Shown here piece by piece: positions 40,810 to 50,118 of a stretch of 64,000 bases of DNA. The notes beneath the pieces are model-generated. The model was not told the origin of the DNA and ran no database searches. It worked only from the letters and a program-made list of their open reading frames with translations. Position 1 is the first letter of the stretch, and each line of letters starts with the position of its first letter. The position numbers and the translations under genes were made by a program. The stretch comes from Frigoribacterium endophyticum (lineage in GTDB: Bacteria; Actinomycetota; Actinomycetes; Actinomycetales; Microbacteriaceae), in assembly GCF_011759585.1 (NCBI RefSeq), contig NZ_JAAOYV010000001.1, forward strand, positions 806,001 to 870,000, in the 5' to 3' direction.

Positions 40810-42242
40810 CCGCCCTCTCGCTCACGCGCCCCATGGCGAGCACCGCGGTGCCTACCTGGGCGGGCGCCCTGTGGGTGGGAGCGGTCGACGTGGCCGACCT
40901 GGCACGCCCCGACGTCGACGACCTGCGGCTCGTCGACGCGGAGGGCCACCGCGCCGCGCGCCTGCTGGTGCGCGACGGGCGCGAGGTGCTCGGCGTCGTC
41001 GAGGTGCCGGTCGTCGCCGACCACGTCTCGATCGACCTCGTGCGCTCGGAGGCCGCGGACCTCCCCGCGGCGCCGCGCCCCGTCGTCGTGCCCTCCGGCG
41101 GGCTCCCCACCGTGACGGTCGTCGTCTGCACGCGTGACCGCGCCGAGCAGCTGCGCGGCTGCCTGACGTCGGTGCTCGCCCTCGACCACCCGGCCTTCGA
41201 CGTCGTCGTGGTCGACAACGCCCCCTCGACCTCCGCGACCCGCGACCTCGTGGCCGCCGAGTTCGACGACCCGCGCGTGCGGTACGTGGTCGAGCCGGTG
41301 GCCGGCCTCTCCCACGCCCGCAACGCCGGCCTCCGCGCGGCGACCGGGGAGGTCGTCGCCTTCACCGACGACGACGTCGTGGTCGACGCCGGGTGGCTGC
41401 TCGGCCTCTGCGACGGCTTCGCCCGCGCCGACGACGTGGCCTGCGTGACGGGCCTCGTGGCGAGCGGGGAGCTGCGCACGGCCGTGCAGCGCTCCTTCGA
41501 CGACCGCGTCTCGTGGTCGCGGAACGTCGCACCGCGCGTCTTCCGCCTCGACGAGCAGCCCGCCGACCTGCCGACCTTCCCGTTCTCGGTCGGTGCGTTC
41601 GGCACGGGGGCCGACTTCGCCCTCCGCCGCGACGTCGCGCTCGCGCTCGGCGGCTTCGACACGGCGTTCGGCGTCGGCACCCGCACCGCCGGGGGAGAGG
41701 ACCTCGACGTCTTCACGCGCGTGCTCTTCGCCGGGCACGCCCTCGCCGTGCAGCCCTCGGCCCTCGTCTGGCACCGACACCGCGCCGACCTGGCCGCGCT
41801 CCGCGTCCAGGCGGCGGGCTACGGCACCGGCCTCGGCGCCTGGTTGGCCGGCGTGGCCCTCGACGGGCGCACGCGGCGCGCCGCGCTCCGCCGCGCGCCG
41901 CACGCGGTCGCGGCCCTCATCGCGAACGGGAAGGCGGGGTCCGCCACCGCCGCGACCTCCCGGGTGAGCACGGCCCCGGCCGACGCCGAGCTGGATCGTG
42001 AGCTCCGTCGCACCGCCCGCGTCGAGCTCGCCGGGGTCGCCCGCGGGCCGCTGCTCTACCTGCGACAGCGCTGGGACGGCGCGTCGACGATGCGCCCGGT
42101 GCCCACGCCCGTGGCTGCGGCGGCGCCGACGCCCGTGGCGGCCGCGACACCGGTCGCGGTGCCGATGCCCGCCCCGGTGCCGATGCCCGCGGGGGTGCCG
42201 ACGCCGGTGACGGTGCCGACCGTCGCGGGGGCCGCCTCGTGA
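40806..42242 (+). CDS. GT2 glycosyltransferase with N-terminal and repeat extensions
   Basis: 478 residues, larger than its neighbour. Residues 1-95 form an extra strand-rich domain (PTWAGALWVGAVDVADLARPDVDDLRLV); the GT-A core (about 98-390) has TVTVVVCTRDRAEQL, SHARNAGLRAATGEVVAFTDDDVVVDAGW (DDD) and GGEDLDVFTRVLFAG (ED motif). The last 45 residues are a Pro/Ala/Val repeat of the type PTPVAAA and PMPAPV, probably disordered. Coupled to genes on both sides by GTGA. Likely a later sugar transfer in the same pathway. Confidence 0.82.
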   Translation: MTALSLTRPMASTAVPTWAGALWVGAVDVADLARPDVDDLRLVDAEGHRAARLLVRDGREVLGVVEVPVVADHVSIDLVRSEAADLPAAPRPVVVPSGGLPTVTVVVCTRDRAEQLRGCLTSVLALDHPAFDVVVVDNAPSTSATRDLVAAEFDDPRVRYVVEPVAGLSHARNAGLRAATGEVVAFTDDDVVVDAGWLLGLCDGFARADDVACVTGLVASGELRTAVQRSFDDRVSWSRNVAPRVFRLDEQPADLPTFPFSVGAFGTGADFALRRDVALALGGFDTAFGVGTRTAGGEDLDVFTRVLFAGHALAVQPSALVWHRHRADLAALRVQAAGYGTGLGAWLAGVALDGRTRRAALRRAPHAVAALIANGKAGSATAATSRVSTAPADAELDRELRRTARVELAGVARGPLLYLRQRWDGASTMRPVPTPVAAAAPTPVAAATPVAVPMPAPVPMPAGVPTPVTVPTVAGAAS

Positions 42243-43546
42243 CCGCCATGACCGTGCCCGCGCTCCGCGCCGCGACCCCCGCCGAGGGTGGCCGCCGCAC
42301 CCTGCCCATCTCCGCCGTCGACCGCCTCGCCGCGGGCGCGCACGTGCTCGGCGTGATGGGCCCGCTGGTGCTGCCCCCGCGGGCGGCCCTCGTCGCCGCC
42401 CTGCACCGCGTCGTCTCCCTCGGGCCCGGTGCGCGCCTCGGGCTCGTGGCGGCCGACCGCCGCGACTGGGCCTGGACCCCCGAGACCCAGCGTGAGCTCT
42501 GCGAGCGGATGGTCCGCGAGATCCCGCCGCTCGGCGACGACCTCGCGCCCGACGAGGTGCTCGAGCACCTCGTCGGCATGATCGACGACGCCCTGCCGCT
42601 GCAGGTGATCCTCTCGGGTGAGCGGCTGCTCATGATCTACGACCACCAGGTCGTCGACGCGCGCTTCACCTCGCGGCTGCCCGCCGCCCTCCTCGACCTC
42701 GCCGCCGGCGGCGAGATGCCGGCCTGGCTCAGCGCCGAGGGCGTCCGCCACCCGCTGTGGCGTGCCGTCGCCGCCACGTACCTGCGCCACCCGGCCCGGG
42801 TGCCGGCGCTGCTGCGCGCCCGGCGCGTGCAGGTGCCCACGGTGCCGACCGGGGTCGTGCAGGAGCGCGAGCAGGTCGCGTGGGCTCCCTCCACCGCCGT
42901 GGCCTGGGGCCGGGGCGAGCGACGGACCTTCACCGAGCTGCGGCGCTGGCTCCGCGCCCAGCCGCACCCCGTGGCCTTCTCCAGCGCGGTCATCGTCGCG
43001 CTGCGCGCCGCGTTCGTCCGTGAGGGCGTGCGGCTGGCGGCCGAGAGCGAGCTCGTCTGGGACGTCCGCCAGTACCTGCCGGCCGGCGTCGACACCACCG
43101 GCAACTTCGTGACGGGCGTGCCCGTGACCGGGGTGGACGACCTCCTCGCCGTCGACGAGAGCATCCACGAGACCGTCACGTCGGGCCGGCCCCTCGCGGC
43201 CCTCGTCGCCGGTGCCGTCAAGGAGGCCGTCCGCCCGGGGGACCGCAGGGTGCCCGCCACAGCGCCGGCCCACGCCCGCGGCCACCTCGTCGTCAGCAAC
43301 CTCGGCGTCGCCCGCACGATGCAGGGCCTGCCCTGGGTCCGCGACGGCCGGCCGGCGGAGCTCGGCTACACCGTCCACCCCGTGCCGGCCGAGAACCTCT
43401 CCGTGCAGATCGCCGTCATCGACGGCGCCCTCCAGGTCGCGGTCGCCTACAACGACAACGTCTTCGACCGCGGGGTCGTCGACCGGGCCCTGGCGCGGTT
43501 CGTCGCCGACCCGCTCTCGCTTATCGACGGCGCGCCGGGCTCCTGA
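42239..43546 (+). CDS. Condensation/PapA-like acyltransferase
   Basis: 435 residues with the chloramphenicol-acetyltransferase/condensation fold. The catalytic HxxxD appears as YDHQVVDARF (about 138), and the second half has the channel motif region HGLVVSNLGV-like (HLVVSNLGVARTMQG) and AYNDNVFDRGVVDRALARF near the end, resembling DFG-type positions. PapA members esterify sugars or diols with fatty or polyketide acids in mycobacterial lipids. As last gene of a GT2 operon it probably acylates the glycan. No carrier-protein gene is adjacent, so an acyl-CoA donor is likely. Confidence 0.72.
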   Translation: MTAMTVPALRAATPAEGGRRTLPISAVDRLAAGAHVLGVMGPLVLPPRAALVAALHRVVSLGPGARLGLVAADRRDWAWTPETQRELCERMVREIPPLGDDLAPDEVLEHLVGMIDDALPLQVILSGERLLMIYDHQVVDARFTSRLPAALLDLAAGGEMPAWLSAEGVRHPLWRAVAATYLRHPARVPALLRARRVQVPTVPTGVVQEREQVAWAPSTAVAWGRGERRTFTELRRWLRAQPHPVAFSSAVIVALRAAFVREGVRLAAESELVWDVRQYLPAGVDTTGNFVTGVPVTGVDDLLAVDESIHETVTSGRPLAALVAGAVKEAVRPGDRRVPATAPAHARGHLVVSNLGVARTMQGLPWVRDGRPAELGYTVHPVPAENLSVQIAVIDGALQVAVAYNDNVFDRGVVDRALARFVADPLSLIDGAPGS

Positions 43547-43617
43547 CGGGGGCGACCAGGCCGGGGAGGCGCGGGTGGCGCTCGACGCGCACCGCGCCTC
43601 CCCGGCACCATGGGCGG

Positions 43618-44541
43618 GTGACCCCCGCACCGACCTCGACCTCCGACCGTGCCGTGGCCCGCTGGGCCGCCTTCTCCGCCGACCCCGCGGGCGGCAACCC
43701 CGCCGGGGTCGTGCTCGACGCCCGCGGCCTCACCGACGCGGAGATGCAGGCGACGGCGCTCGCCGTCGGCGACGCCGAGACGGCCTTCGTCGTCGGTCCC
43801 GACCTCGACGGCGACGGCCGCCGCCACCGGGTGCGCTACTTCTCTCCCGTGGCCGAGGTGCCCTTCTGCGGCCACGCGACCGTCGCGACGGCGATCGCGC
43901 TCGCCGAGCGCGACGGCCCGGGCCGCGTCGTGGTCGAGACCGCCGTCGGCCCGGTGCCCCTCGTCACGACGGTCGAGCCCGACGGGGGAGCGCGGGCGTC
44001 GTTCACCTCGCCCGAGCCCCACGTCGAGCCGCTGGAGCCGGAGGTGCTCTCGCGGCTGCTCGGGGTGCTCGGGCTCCGGGCGACGGAGCTCGAAGCCTCC
44101 CGGCCCGTGCTGGCGGCCTGGGCCGGCAACCTCCACCCCGTGCTGCCCGTCGTCGACCGCGCGGCGTTCGACGGCTTCGTCGTCGACGCGGGCGCGCTCC
44201 GGCCGCTGATGGACGAGCAGGGCTGGGCCGGCACGGTCACCGTCGTCCACGAGCTCGGGATCGACGACGACGGCACCCTCGTCCTGGAGGCCCGCAACCC
44301 CTTCCCGGTGGGCACGCTCGTCGAGGACCCGGCCACGGGGTCGGCCGCGGCCGCCCTCGGGGGCTGGCTCCGCGCCTCCGGCAGGGTCGTGCCGCCGGCC
44401 CGGGTCCGCGTTCACCAGGGCGCCCACGTGGGGCGGCCTGGGGTGCTCGACGTGCTCGTGCCGGTCACGGGCGGCGTCGTGGTGTCGGGCCGCGGCGTGC
44501 GGATCGACGCGGGGGCCGCGGGGGCGGGGCCGGCGAGCTAG
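43618..44541 (+). CDS. PhzF family isomerase-like protein
   Basis: 307 residues with the two-fold hot-dog-like architecture of PhzF/diaminopimelate-epimerase relatives. Motifs: AFSADPAGGNPAGVVLD (N-terminal signature), the catalytic Glu within GDAETAFV (about 58), RYFSPVAEVPFCGHATVATA, and the C-terminal VEDPATGSAAAALGGWL. Most homologues are isomerases of unknown substrate; phenazine genes are absent, so phenazine synthesis is not implied. GTG start. Its TAG stop shares CTAG with the convergent gene. Confidence 0.88.
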   Translation: MTPAPTSTSDRAVARWAAFSADPAGGNPAGVVLDARGLTDAEMQATALAVGDAETAFVVGPDLDGDGRRHRVRYFSPVAEVPFCGHATVATAIALAERDGPGRVVVETAVGPVPLVTTVEPDGGARASFTSPEPHVEPLEPEVLSRLLGVLGLRATELEASRPVLAAWAGNLHPVLPVVDRAAFDGFVVDAGALRPLMDEQGWAGTVTVVHELGIDDDGTLVLEARNPFPVGTLVEDPATGSAAAALGGWLRASGRVVPPARVRVHQGAHVGRPGVLDVLVPVTGGVVVSGRGVRIDAGAAGAGPAS

Positions 44542-45170
44542 GCGCCGGTCTCCGTCGGCTCGTCGGTCTCCGTCGGCTCGGCGGGGCCGGTGGCTCGTGC
44601 GGGGCCGCCGCGCTCGTCGTGGCGCTCGGCGAGGCCGGCGAGGTCGATGTCGAGCAGGTCGTGGAGCCGCTCGTCGCGGCCCTCGTCGTAGCCCGGGGCC
44701 GGCGCGGCCGCCCAGCCGATCCGGTCGACGACGGTGCTGCCCACGTCGTCCCACGCGCGGGCCCGCGCCGCGTCGACCACGGCGGCGACGAACGCGTCGT
44801 CGCGGCCCGCCCGGCCGAGCTCCTTCACGAGCGCCTTGTGGGTCGCCTCGCGGAGGCGGAGGGCGTCGACGTCGTCGACGCGGTAGTCGAACTGGTGCTG
44901 TGACTGGCCGTACGAGCGGTGGGTGCGGCGGCGCACCCGGCGCAGGCGGCGGGCGCCCTCGAGCTGCTCCTCGGTCAGGCGGTCGATCTCGGAGCGGACG
45001 AAGCCGGTGGCCACCTCCTCGTCGAAGGGGAGGCGCTCCTGCAGGGCCCGGCGGATGACCTGGTTGGCGGTCGCGACCACGAGCGACGCGCGGATGATGA
45101 GGAAGCCCTCGTCGACGGCCCGCTCGAGCGGGCTCGGGTCGGCGCGGCGCGCGGTCGGTCCGGTCGTCAC
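44538..45170 (-). CDS. Conserved hypothetical protein, helical and charged
   Basis: 210 residues, no signal peptide or membrane helix. Strongly charged helices: IIRASLVVATANQVIRRALQERLPFDEEVATGFVRSEIDRLTEEQ, RRLRRVRRRTHRSYGQSQHQFDYRVDDVDALRLREATHKALVKEL and ARAWDDVGSTVVDRIGWAA. I do not recognise the family. AGGAGG lies 8 nt before GTG 45170. The C-terminus ends in an ETDEPTETGA repeat, and its stop overlaps that of phzF within CTAG. A cytoplasmic role is likely. Confidence 0.7.
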   Translation of the reverse strand: MTTGPTARRADPSPLERAVDEGFLIIRASLVVATANQVIRRALQERLPFDEEVATGFVRSEIDRLTEEQLEGARRLRRVRRRTHRSYGQSQHQFDYRVDDVDALRLREATHKALVKELGRAGRDDAFVAAVVDAARARAWDDVGSTVVDRIGWAAAPAPGYDEGRDERLHDLLDIDLAGLAERHDERGGPARATGPAEPTETDEPTETGA

Positions 45171-45303
45171 GGGCGGGCCTCCTCGGGTGGTCGGCGGGCG
45201 GGACGGGCGGACGGGCGACCGCGCAGTGGTCGGACGGGTGGTCGGCGCCGCCCGCGCCCCCGGTGCGTCGACCCTACCCACGGGGCCGCCCAGGCGTCGT
45301 CCG

Positions 45304-45309
45304 TATCGT
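45304..45309 (+). promoter_or_regulatory. Leaderless -10 of the DUF2071 gene
   Basis: TATCGT, 6 nt, then ATG at 45316. Confidence 0.5.
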
Positions 45310-45315
45310 GGCGCC

Positions 45316-46068
45316 ATGACCGCTCGCGAGCCCGCCCCCGTCAGCACCGTGGCCCCCGACCTGCTGCGGGCGCCGGTGATCAGCCAGCACTGGGGCGGCC
45401 TCGCCTTCGCCCACTGGCGCGTCGAGCCCGAGCGCGTGGCGCCGCTGCTGCCGCCGGGCACGCGCCCCGACGTCCACGACGGGTCGACCTGGGTCGGCCT
45501 CATCCCGTTCGAGCTCTCGCGCAGCGCCTTCGGCCCGCTCCCGCCGGTGCCGTGGCTCGGCACCTTCCTCGAGACGAACGTGCGCCTCTACTCGGTCGAC
45601 GACCTCGGTCGCCGCGGGGTGGTCTTCCGCACCCTCGAGGCCGCCAAGCTGCTGCCCGTCGTGACCGCGAACGCGGCGCTCGGCCTGCCCTACCGCTGGG
45701 CCTCGATGAGCCGGCGCCGCATCGGCGGAACGGTCGAGTACGCCTCCCGCCGTCACGGCCCCGGGCCCCGGCCGTCGACGCGGCTCGCCGTCCGCCCCAC
45801 CGACGAGGAGGTCGTCGGCGACCCGCTGGCGGAGTTCCTCACCGCACGCTGGGGCATGCACGTCGCCCGCGGCGGGACGACCAGGTACTGGCCGAACACG
45901 CACGGGGCCTGGCCGCTCCGACGGGCCGAGCTGATGGACCTCGACGACGAGCTCGTCGCCGACTCCGGGCTGCCCGGGGTCACCGACCGCGCCCCCGACT
46001 CCCTGCTCTGGTCGGACGGCGTCGACACCGTCTTCGCGCCTCCCGGAGGCCGGTGGGAGGCGCCCTGA
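45316..46068 (+). CDS. YqjF-like DUF2071 protein
   Basis: 250 residues of the YqjF/DUF2071 family, related to acetoacetate decarboxylase folds. Typical features: SQHWGGLAFAHWRVEPERVAPLLPPGTRPDVHDGSTWVGLIPF at the N-terminus, TFLETNVRLYSVDDLGRRGVVF, and WGMHVARGGTTRYWPNTHGAWPL in the C-terminal half. No biochemical role is established for the family. Starts leaderless. The end of the reading frame is followed by about 70 bp before the next promoter, so it is monocistronic. Confidence 0.88.
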   Translation: MTAREPAPVSTVAPDLLRAPVISQHWGGLAFAHWRVEPERVAPLLPPGTRPDVHDGSTWVGLIPFELSRSAFGPLPPVPWLGTFLETNVRLYSVDDLGRRGVVFRTLEAAKLLPVVTANAALGLPYRWASMSRRRIGGTVEYASRRHGPGPRPSTRLAVRPTDEEVVGDPLAEFLTARWGMHVARGGTTRYWPNTHGAWPLRRAELMDLDDELVADSGLPGVTDRAPDSLLWSDGVDTVFAPPGGRWEAP

Positions 46069-46124
46069 GCGTGCCCCGACGACGAGGGCACGCGACGGGC
46101 GTCGCGCGCGGGTGCGCGGCCCAC

Positions 46125-46130
46125 TACGGT
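46125..46130 (+). promoter_or_regulatory. Leaderless -10 of the phosphoribosyltransferase operon
   Basis: TACGGT, 7 nt, then ATG at 46138. Confidence 0.5.
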
Positions 46131-46137
46131 TGCTGGC

Positions 46138-46746
46138 ATGGTTTCCTCACCCGACGACCCGACCGACCTCGCCGCACCCCCCGCGGGAGGGGCGCCGGGA
46201 GCCGGGGTCGACGAGACCGCGCAGGAGGCGCCCGCCGCGTCGTCGACGGAGGCCCCCGGCCGTGAGGTGCTCGGCTGGCTGGAGTTCGGCGACGCCGCCC
46301 GCCACCTGGCCCGCGACGTCGTCGCGGCCGACTTCACGCCCGACGTGATCGTGGCGGTCGCGCGCGGCGGCCTCGTGCTGGCCGGCTCGATCGCGTACGC
46401 CCTCGACACGAAGATGTGCGGGTCGATCAACGTCGAGTTCTACACGGGCGTCGACGCCCGCCTGCCGGAGCCCGTGCTGCTGCCCCCGACCCTCGACGCC
46501 CCGTCGCTCGCCGGCAAGCGCGTGCTCGTCGTCGACGACGTCTCCGACTCCGGCCGCACCCTCGCGCTCGTGCGCGACCTGCTCGCCGAGGTCGCCGACG
46601 AGGTCCGCACCGTCTGCCTCTACAGCAAGCCGCAGACCATCCTCGAGCCGGACTTCGTCTGGAAGCGCACGGCGCAGTGGATCACCTTCCCGTGGAGCGC
46701 CCTGCCCCCGGTCACCCGCGACGCGACGGTGAGCCGCGAGGCATGA
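46138..46746 (+). CDS. Phosphoribosyltransferase, xanthine/guanine type
   Basis: 202 residues. The PRPP-binding motif reads [14 protein letters not shown] (about 130-143), preceded by [16 protein letters not shown] and followed by [29 protein letters not shown], the layout of XGPRT-like purine salvage enzymes in actinobacteria. The first 40 residues are Ala/Pro/Glu-rich and probably disordered. Operon leader: the stop overlaps the S51-like gene (ATGA), which overlaps ung. A regulatory binding role instead of catalysis is possible. Confidence 0.85.
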   Translation: MVSSPDDPTDLAAPPAGGAPGAGVDETAQEAPAASSTEAPGREVLGWLEFGDAARHLARDVVAADFTPDVIVAVARGGLVLAGSIAYALDTKMCGSINVEFYTGVDARLPEPVLLPPTLDAPSLAGKRVLVVDDVSDSGRTLALVRDLLAEVADEVRTVCLYSKPQTILEPDFVWKRTAQWITFPWSALPPVTRDATVSREA

Positions 46747-47486
46747 GCATCCACCTGGTCGGCGGCGGCTGGTCGCCCGACGCCCCCGACATCTACGAGC
46801 CCTTCGTCGCCGAGGCCGCCGTGCGCGGCGCCGCCCTGGGCCGCGCAGTGCCCCGCGTCGCCGTGCTGGTCGTCGTGGCCGACGGGTCGCCCGGCGACGA
46901 GTTCGTCACCGGCTGGCCGGCCCTCATCGCGCACGGCGGGCGCTGCGAGGCCGTCGTCACGGTCGTGCAGGCCGGCGCGGCCTTCGACACCCGGGTGCTC
47001 AGCGACGTCGACGGCCTCGTCGTCGCCGGCGGCCTCACGCCCGCCTACCTCGAGTCGGTCACGCCGCTGATCGACCAGGTGCGGCTGCTCGTCGCCGACG
47101 GCCTGCCCTACCTCGGCTTCTCCGCCGGCGCGATGATCGCCGCCGATCGGGCCCTGCTCGGCGGCTGGCTGATCGGCGACGTCGCCGTCTGCCCCGAGGA
47201 CGCCGCGGAGGGCCTCGGCGAAGTGACCCTGGGCGAGGGGCTCGGGCTCGTCGACCTCGCCATCGACGTGCACGCCGCCCAGTGGGGCACCCTCACGCGC
47301 CTCGTCGCGGCGACGGAGGCCGGCCTCGTGCGGGGCGGCGTCGCCATCGACGAGCACACGGCCCTCGTGGTCGGCGAGGGCGCGCTCGCCGTGCTCGGCA
47401 CGGGCAACGTCTGGCGCGTCGAGCCGCAGACCGACGACGACGGCGAGATCGTCGGCGTCTCGGTCGGCACCCTGGGCGTCGAGTGA
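46743..47486 (+). CDS. Type 1 glutamine amidotransferase-like / S51 peptidase-like protein
   Basis: 247 residues of the cyanophycinase/peptidase E (S51) superfamily. The nucleophile elbow is GFSAGAM (Ser about 128), with [21 protein letters not shown] before it and an acidic [22 protein letters not shown] region containing the likely His after it. Substrates might be isoaspartyl or branched peptides. Coupled on both sides (ATGA at the start, GTGA at the end) to a phosphoribosyltransferase and to ung, a combination suggesting housekeeping salvage or repair. Confidence 0.8.
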   Translation: MSIHLVGGGWSPDAPDIYEPFVAEAAVRGAALGRAVPRVAVLVVVADGSPGDEFVTGWPALIAHGGRCEAVVTVVQAGAAFDTRVLSDVDGLVVAGGLTPAYLESVTPLIDQVRLLVADGLPYLGFSAGAMIAADRALLGGWLIGDVAVCPEDAAEGLGEVTLGEGLGLVDLAIDVHAAQWGTLTRLVAATEAGLVRGGVAIDEHTALVVGEGALAVLGTGNVWRVEPQTDDDGEIVGVSVGTLGVE

Positions 47487-48181
47487 CGGCTCACCCCCTC
47501 CGCGACCTCGTGCACCCGAGCTGGGCGGAGGCGCTCGACCCGGTGGCCGACGAGGTCGCCGACATGGGCGAGTACCTCCGCGCCGAGGTGCGGGCGGGGC
47601 GCGGCTACCTGCCCGACGGCGCGCTGGTGCTCCGGGCCTTCACCTACCCGCTCGACGAGGTCCGCGTGCTCGTCGTCGGGCAGGACCCGTACCCGACGCC
47701 CGGCCACCCGATCGGCCTGTCGTTCGCGGTCGACCCGCACGTGCGGCCCGTGCCCCGCAGCCTCGCCAACATCTACCGGGAGCTGCACGACGACCTCGGC
47801 GTGCCGGTGCCGGAGCACGGCGACCTCACCTCGTGGTCGGAGAACGGCGTCATGCTGCTCAACCGGGTGCTGACCGTCCGGCCCGGCGAGGCGGCGTCGC
47901 ACCGCGGCAAGGGCTGGGAGCCGGTCACGCAGCGCGCCATCGAGGTGCTCGCGGCCCGCGGCGGCCCGCTCGTCGCCATCCTCTGGGGGCGCGACGCGGC
48001 AGGCCTCGTCCCGATGCTCGGCGAGGTGCCCACCGTGCAGTCGCCGCACCCCAGCCCGCTGTCCGCGTCGCGCGGGTTCTTCGGGTCGAGGCCGTTCAGC
48101 CGCACGAACGAGCTGCTCGTGCAGCAGGGCGGGCAGCCGGTCGACTGGGCCCTGCCCACGGAGCCGGCCGCCGCCTCCTGA
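47483..48181 (+). CDS. ung: Uracil-DNA glycosylase
   Basis: Removes uracil from DNA to start base-excision repair. 232 residues, family 1 UDG: activating motif [18 protein letters not shown] (catalytic Asp), NVLLN-type strand [11 protein letters not shown], and leucine-loop [24 protein letters not shown] 47483 overlaps the preceding stop. The enzyme is complete, with the usual N-terminal [12 protein letters not shown] region. Confidence 0.95.
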   Translation: MTAHPLRDLVHPSWAEALDPVADEVADMGEYLRAEVRAGRGYLPDGALVLRAFTYPLDEVRVLVVGQDPYPTPGHPIGLSFAVDPHVRPVPRSLANIYRELHDDLGVPVPEHGDLTSWSENGVMLLNRVLTVRPGEAASHRGKGWEPVTQRAIEVLAARGGPLVAILWGRDAAGLVPMLGEVPTVQSPHPSPLSASRGFFGSRPFSRTNELLVQQGGQPVDWALPTEPAAAS

Positions 48182-48227
48182 CGGCCCGCCCTGTCGGCGG
48201 GCGACCGCGACGTGCCAGAGTGGACGG

Positions 48228-48824
48228 GTGCTCGAAGAGGAATACCAGACCCGGCGGCGGCTGCCGCGTGAGCTGCGGCCCGCCCCGCTGCCCGAGCCGG
48301 CGTTCAGCTTCGAGATCCGCCCCGCCGTCGCGGCCGACCTGCCGTACGTGCGCGAGATCTACAACCACTACGTGCAGAACTCGACGGTCACCTTCGACGA
48401 GGAGCCGATGACCCTCGCCGACTGGCGTCGCAAGGCGGGGGTGGCCGCGAAGCTCGGCATGCCGTTCCTCGTCGCGGTGAACCCCGCGGGCGAGGCGCTC
48501 GGCTACGCGACCGCGATGCCCTGGGGCGGCAAGGCCGCGTACCGGTACACGGTCGAGAGCTCGATCTACCTCCGCGCCGCGTCGACGGGCAAGGGGCTCG
48601 GCAGGGCCCTGCTGGAGGCGCTGGTCGAGGCCTGCCGCGAGGCCGGCATCCGCGAGATGGTCGCCGTGATCGCCGACAAGAACGCCGAGGCGTCGATCCG
48701 GCTGCACGAGTCGCTCGGCTTCACCGAGGTCGGCCGCATGGGGCGCGTCGGCTTCAAGTTCGGCCGCTGGCTCGGCACGGTGACGATGCAGAAGTCGCTG
48801 AAGAAGCGGCGCCGCGGGGAGTAG
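48228..48824 (+). CDS. GNAT acetyltransferase, phosphinothricin-acetyltransferase-like
   Basis: 198 residues. After about 30 residues the family signature FEIRPAVAADLPYVREIYNHYVQNSTVTFDEEPMTLADW appears, followed by YRYTVESSIYLRAASTGKGLGRALLEALVEACREAG with the acetyl-CoA loop and NAEASIRLHESLGFTEVGRMGRVGFKFGRWLGTVTMQK. This is the MnaT/PAT group, which acetylates methionine sulfone/sulfoximine or phosphinothricin-like amino acids. GTG start with no strong ribosome-binding site; a CAGAGT stands 6 nt upstream. Confidence 0.85.
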   Translation: MLEEEYQTRRRLPRELRPAPLPEPAFSFEIRPAVAADLPYVREIYNHYVQNSTVTFDEEPMTLADWRRKAGVAAKLGMPFLVAVNPAGEALGYATAMPWGGKAAYRYTVESSIYLRAASTGKGLGRALLEALVEACREAGIREMVAVIADKNAEASIRLHESLGFTEVGRMGRVGFKFGRWLGTVTMQKSLKKRRRGE

Positions 48825-48897
48825 GGCGGCTGAGGCTGCCGCTGCTGCCGTTGTAGAGCTGCCGCCGCTCGGCTCGGGTCGGGCTCTGGTCGGGCTC

Positions 48898-48939
<42 letters not shown>

Positions 48940-49059
48940 TCGAATTTGAGAGTGATCGGCGCGGGTCGGACGCAGACGCGGGGCGTCCTGGTCGCTCGAG
49001 GACGGATGTCTCTCGCATCGCGGAGCGGGACGTGCGGTGGGCGCCGAGCGCTGGGCGCG

Positions 49060-49665
49060 TCAGGCGACGACGCGGCGCAGCAGCTGCTCGGTGGCGGCGG
49101 CGTCGCCCGGCTCGCCGCGCCAGAGCATGCGCACGATGAGGCCGTCGACGGCGAGCGAGACGACCGGCAGCCGCTCGGCGGGCACGCCGACCCGGGCGAG
49201 CACGTGCTCGAGCGACGAGTACCAGGCCTCGGCGTCGTCGCGCAGGCCCGGGTCGCGGACGGCCTGCAGCAGCATCTCGTACTGCGCGACCGCGGCGGCT
49301 CGCTCGACGACGGCGTACCGCACGAGCAGCTCGGCGAGGTCGCCCACCGTGGGGTGCTCGAGGTCGTCGAGCGAGCGGGCCCAGGTCGCGGTCGCGTGGC
49401 GGAGCGCGCTCCGCAGCATGTCGTCCCGCGACGAGAAGTAGTAGGTCGCGGCCGCGAGCGGCACGCCCGCCGCCGTGGCGACCGCGCGGTGGGCGACGGC
49501 GGACGGGCCGCCGGCCTCGAGGACGGTCAGGACCCCGGCGAGCAGGGCGCGCCTCCTCACCTCGCCCTTCGGCGTCAGGGAGGCGTCTCCGCGAGAGCCG
49601 ACCCCGGGGGAGTCGCGGGTCGGCTCGACGGGCGTGCCGCTCCGCTGCTCGCCCGTCCGGGTCAC
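49060..49665 (-). CDS. TetR family transcriptional regulator
   Basis: 201 residues. Helix-turn-helix at about 35-85: RRRALLAGVLTVLEAGGPSAVAHRAVATAAGVPLAAATYYFSSRDDMLRSAL; the rest is a helical ligand domain with HATATWARSLDDLEH and LDVDGLIVRMLW-like (LAVDGLIVRMLW). The GTG at 49665 overlaps the stop of the SMR pump gene (GTGA), so pump and regulator are made from one transcript and it probably represses that transcript in response to a pump substrate. Confidence 0.88.
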   Translation of the reverse strand: MTRTGEQRSGTPVEPTRDSPGVGSRGDASLTPKGEVRRRALLAGVLTVLEAGGPSAVAHRAVATAAGVPLAAATYYFSSRDDMLRSALRHATATWARSLDDLEHPTVGDLAELLVRYAVVERAAAVAQYEMLLQAVRDPGLRDDAEAWYSSLEHVLARVGVPAERLPVVSLAVDGLIVRMLWRGEPGDAAATEQLLRRVVA

Positions 49666-50000
49666 GTGGCGGCCTCGTGCCGTCCGCCGAGCTCCAGCAT
49701 GGTGACGCCGCCGATCACGAGCACGATGCCGCCGAGCTGCAGGAGCGTCAGCGGCTCGTGGAAGACCAGCCAGCTGATCAGGGCGACGAGCACGACGCCG
49801 ATGCCCGCCCAGACGGCGTAGGCGATGCCGAGCGGCACGCCCCGTCCCAGCGACTGCGAGAGCATCGCGAAGGCGAAGACGTAGCCCACGACGACGACGG
49901 CGTACTGCCACCACCGGGCGTCGGGCCCGCTGGTGACCTTGAGGAAGCTGGTGGCGACGACCTCGCCGACGATGGCCAGGGAGAGGAAGAGGTAGCCCAT
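49662..50000 (-). CDS. SMR family multidrug efflux protein
   Basis: 112-residue, four-helix proton/drug antiporter of the EmrE/QacC family. The essential Glu13 lies in MGYLFLSLAIVGEVVATSFLK; PLGIAYAVWAGIGVVLVALISWLVFHEPL contains the GIAYAxWAG and FxE motifs. Length and motifs fit the small multidrug-resistance (Smr) subgroup; guanidinium export is an alternative. A GGAG site lies 8 nt before the ATG. Functions as a dimer; no second subunit gene is present, so a homodimer is expected. Confidence 0.9.
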   Translation of the reverse strand: MGYLFLSLAIVGEVVATSFLKVTSGPDARWWQYAVVVVGYVFAFAMLSQSLGRGVPLGIAYAVWAGIGVVLVALISWLVFHEPLTLLQLGGIVLVIGGVTMLELGGRHEAAT

Positions 50001-50118
50001 GGTGGTGACTCCGAGCCGTGCGACGATCCCGCCGAGCCGTGTGCGTCAGGCAGGGGAGCACGAGTGAGACGAATGTACCAGAAAGAGTCGTCGCTGGCTC
50101 GGCTGTCGCCCCGCGGGC

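Noticed and set aside
43618-44541. Phenazine biosynthesis from the PhzF-like gene
   Set aside because: No other phz genes are present; PhzF-like proteins are widespread with other or unknown roles.
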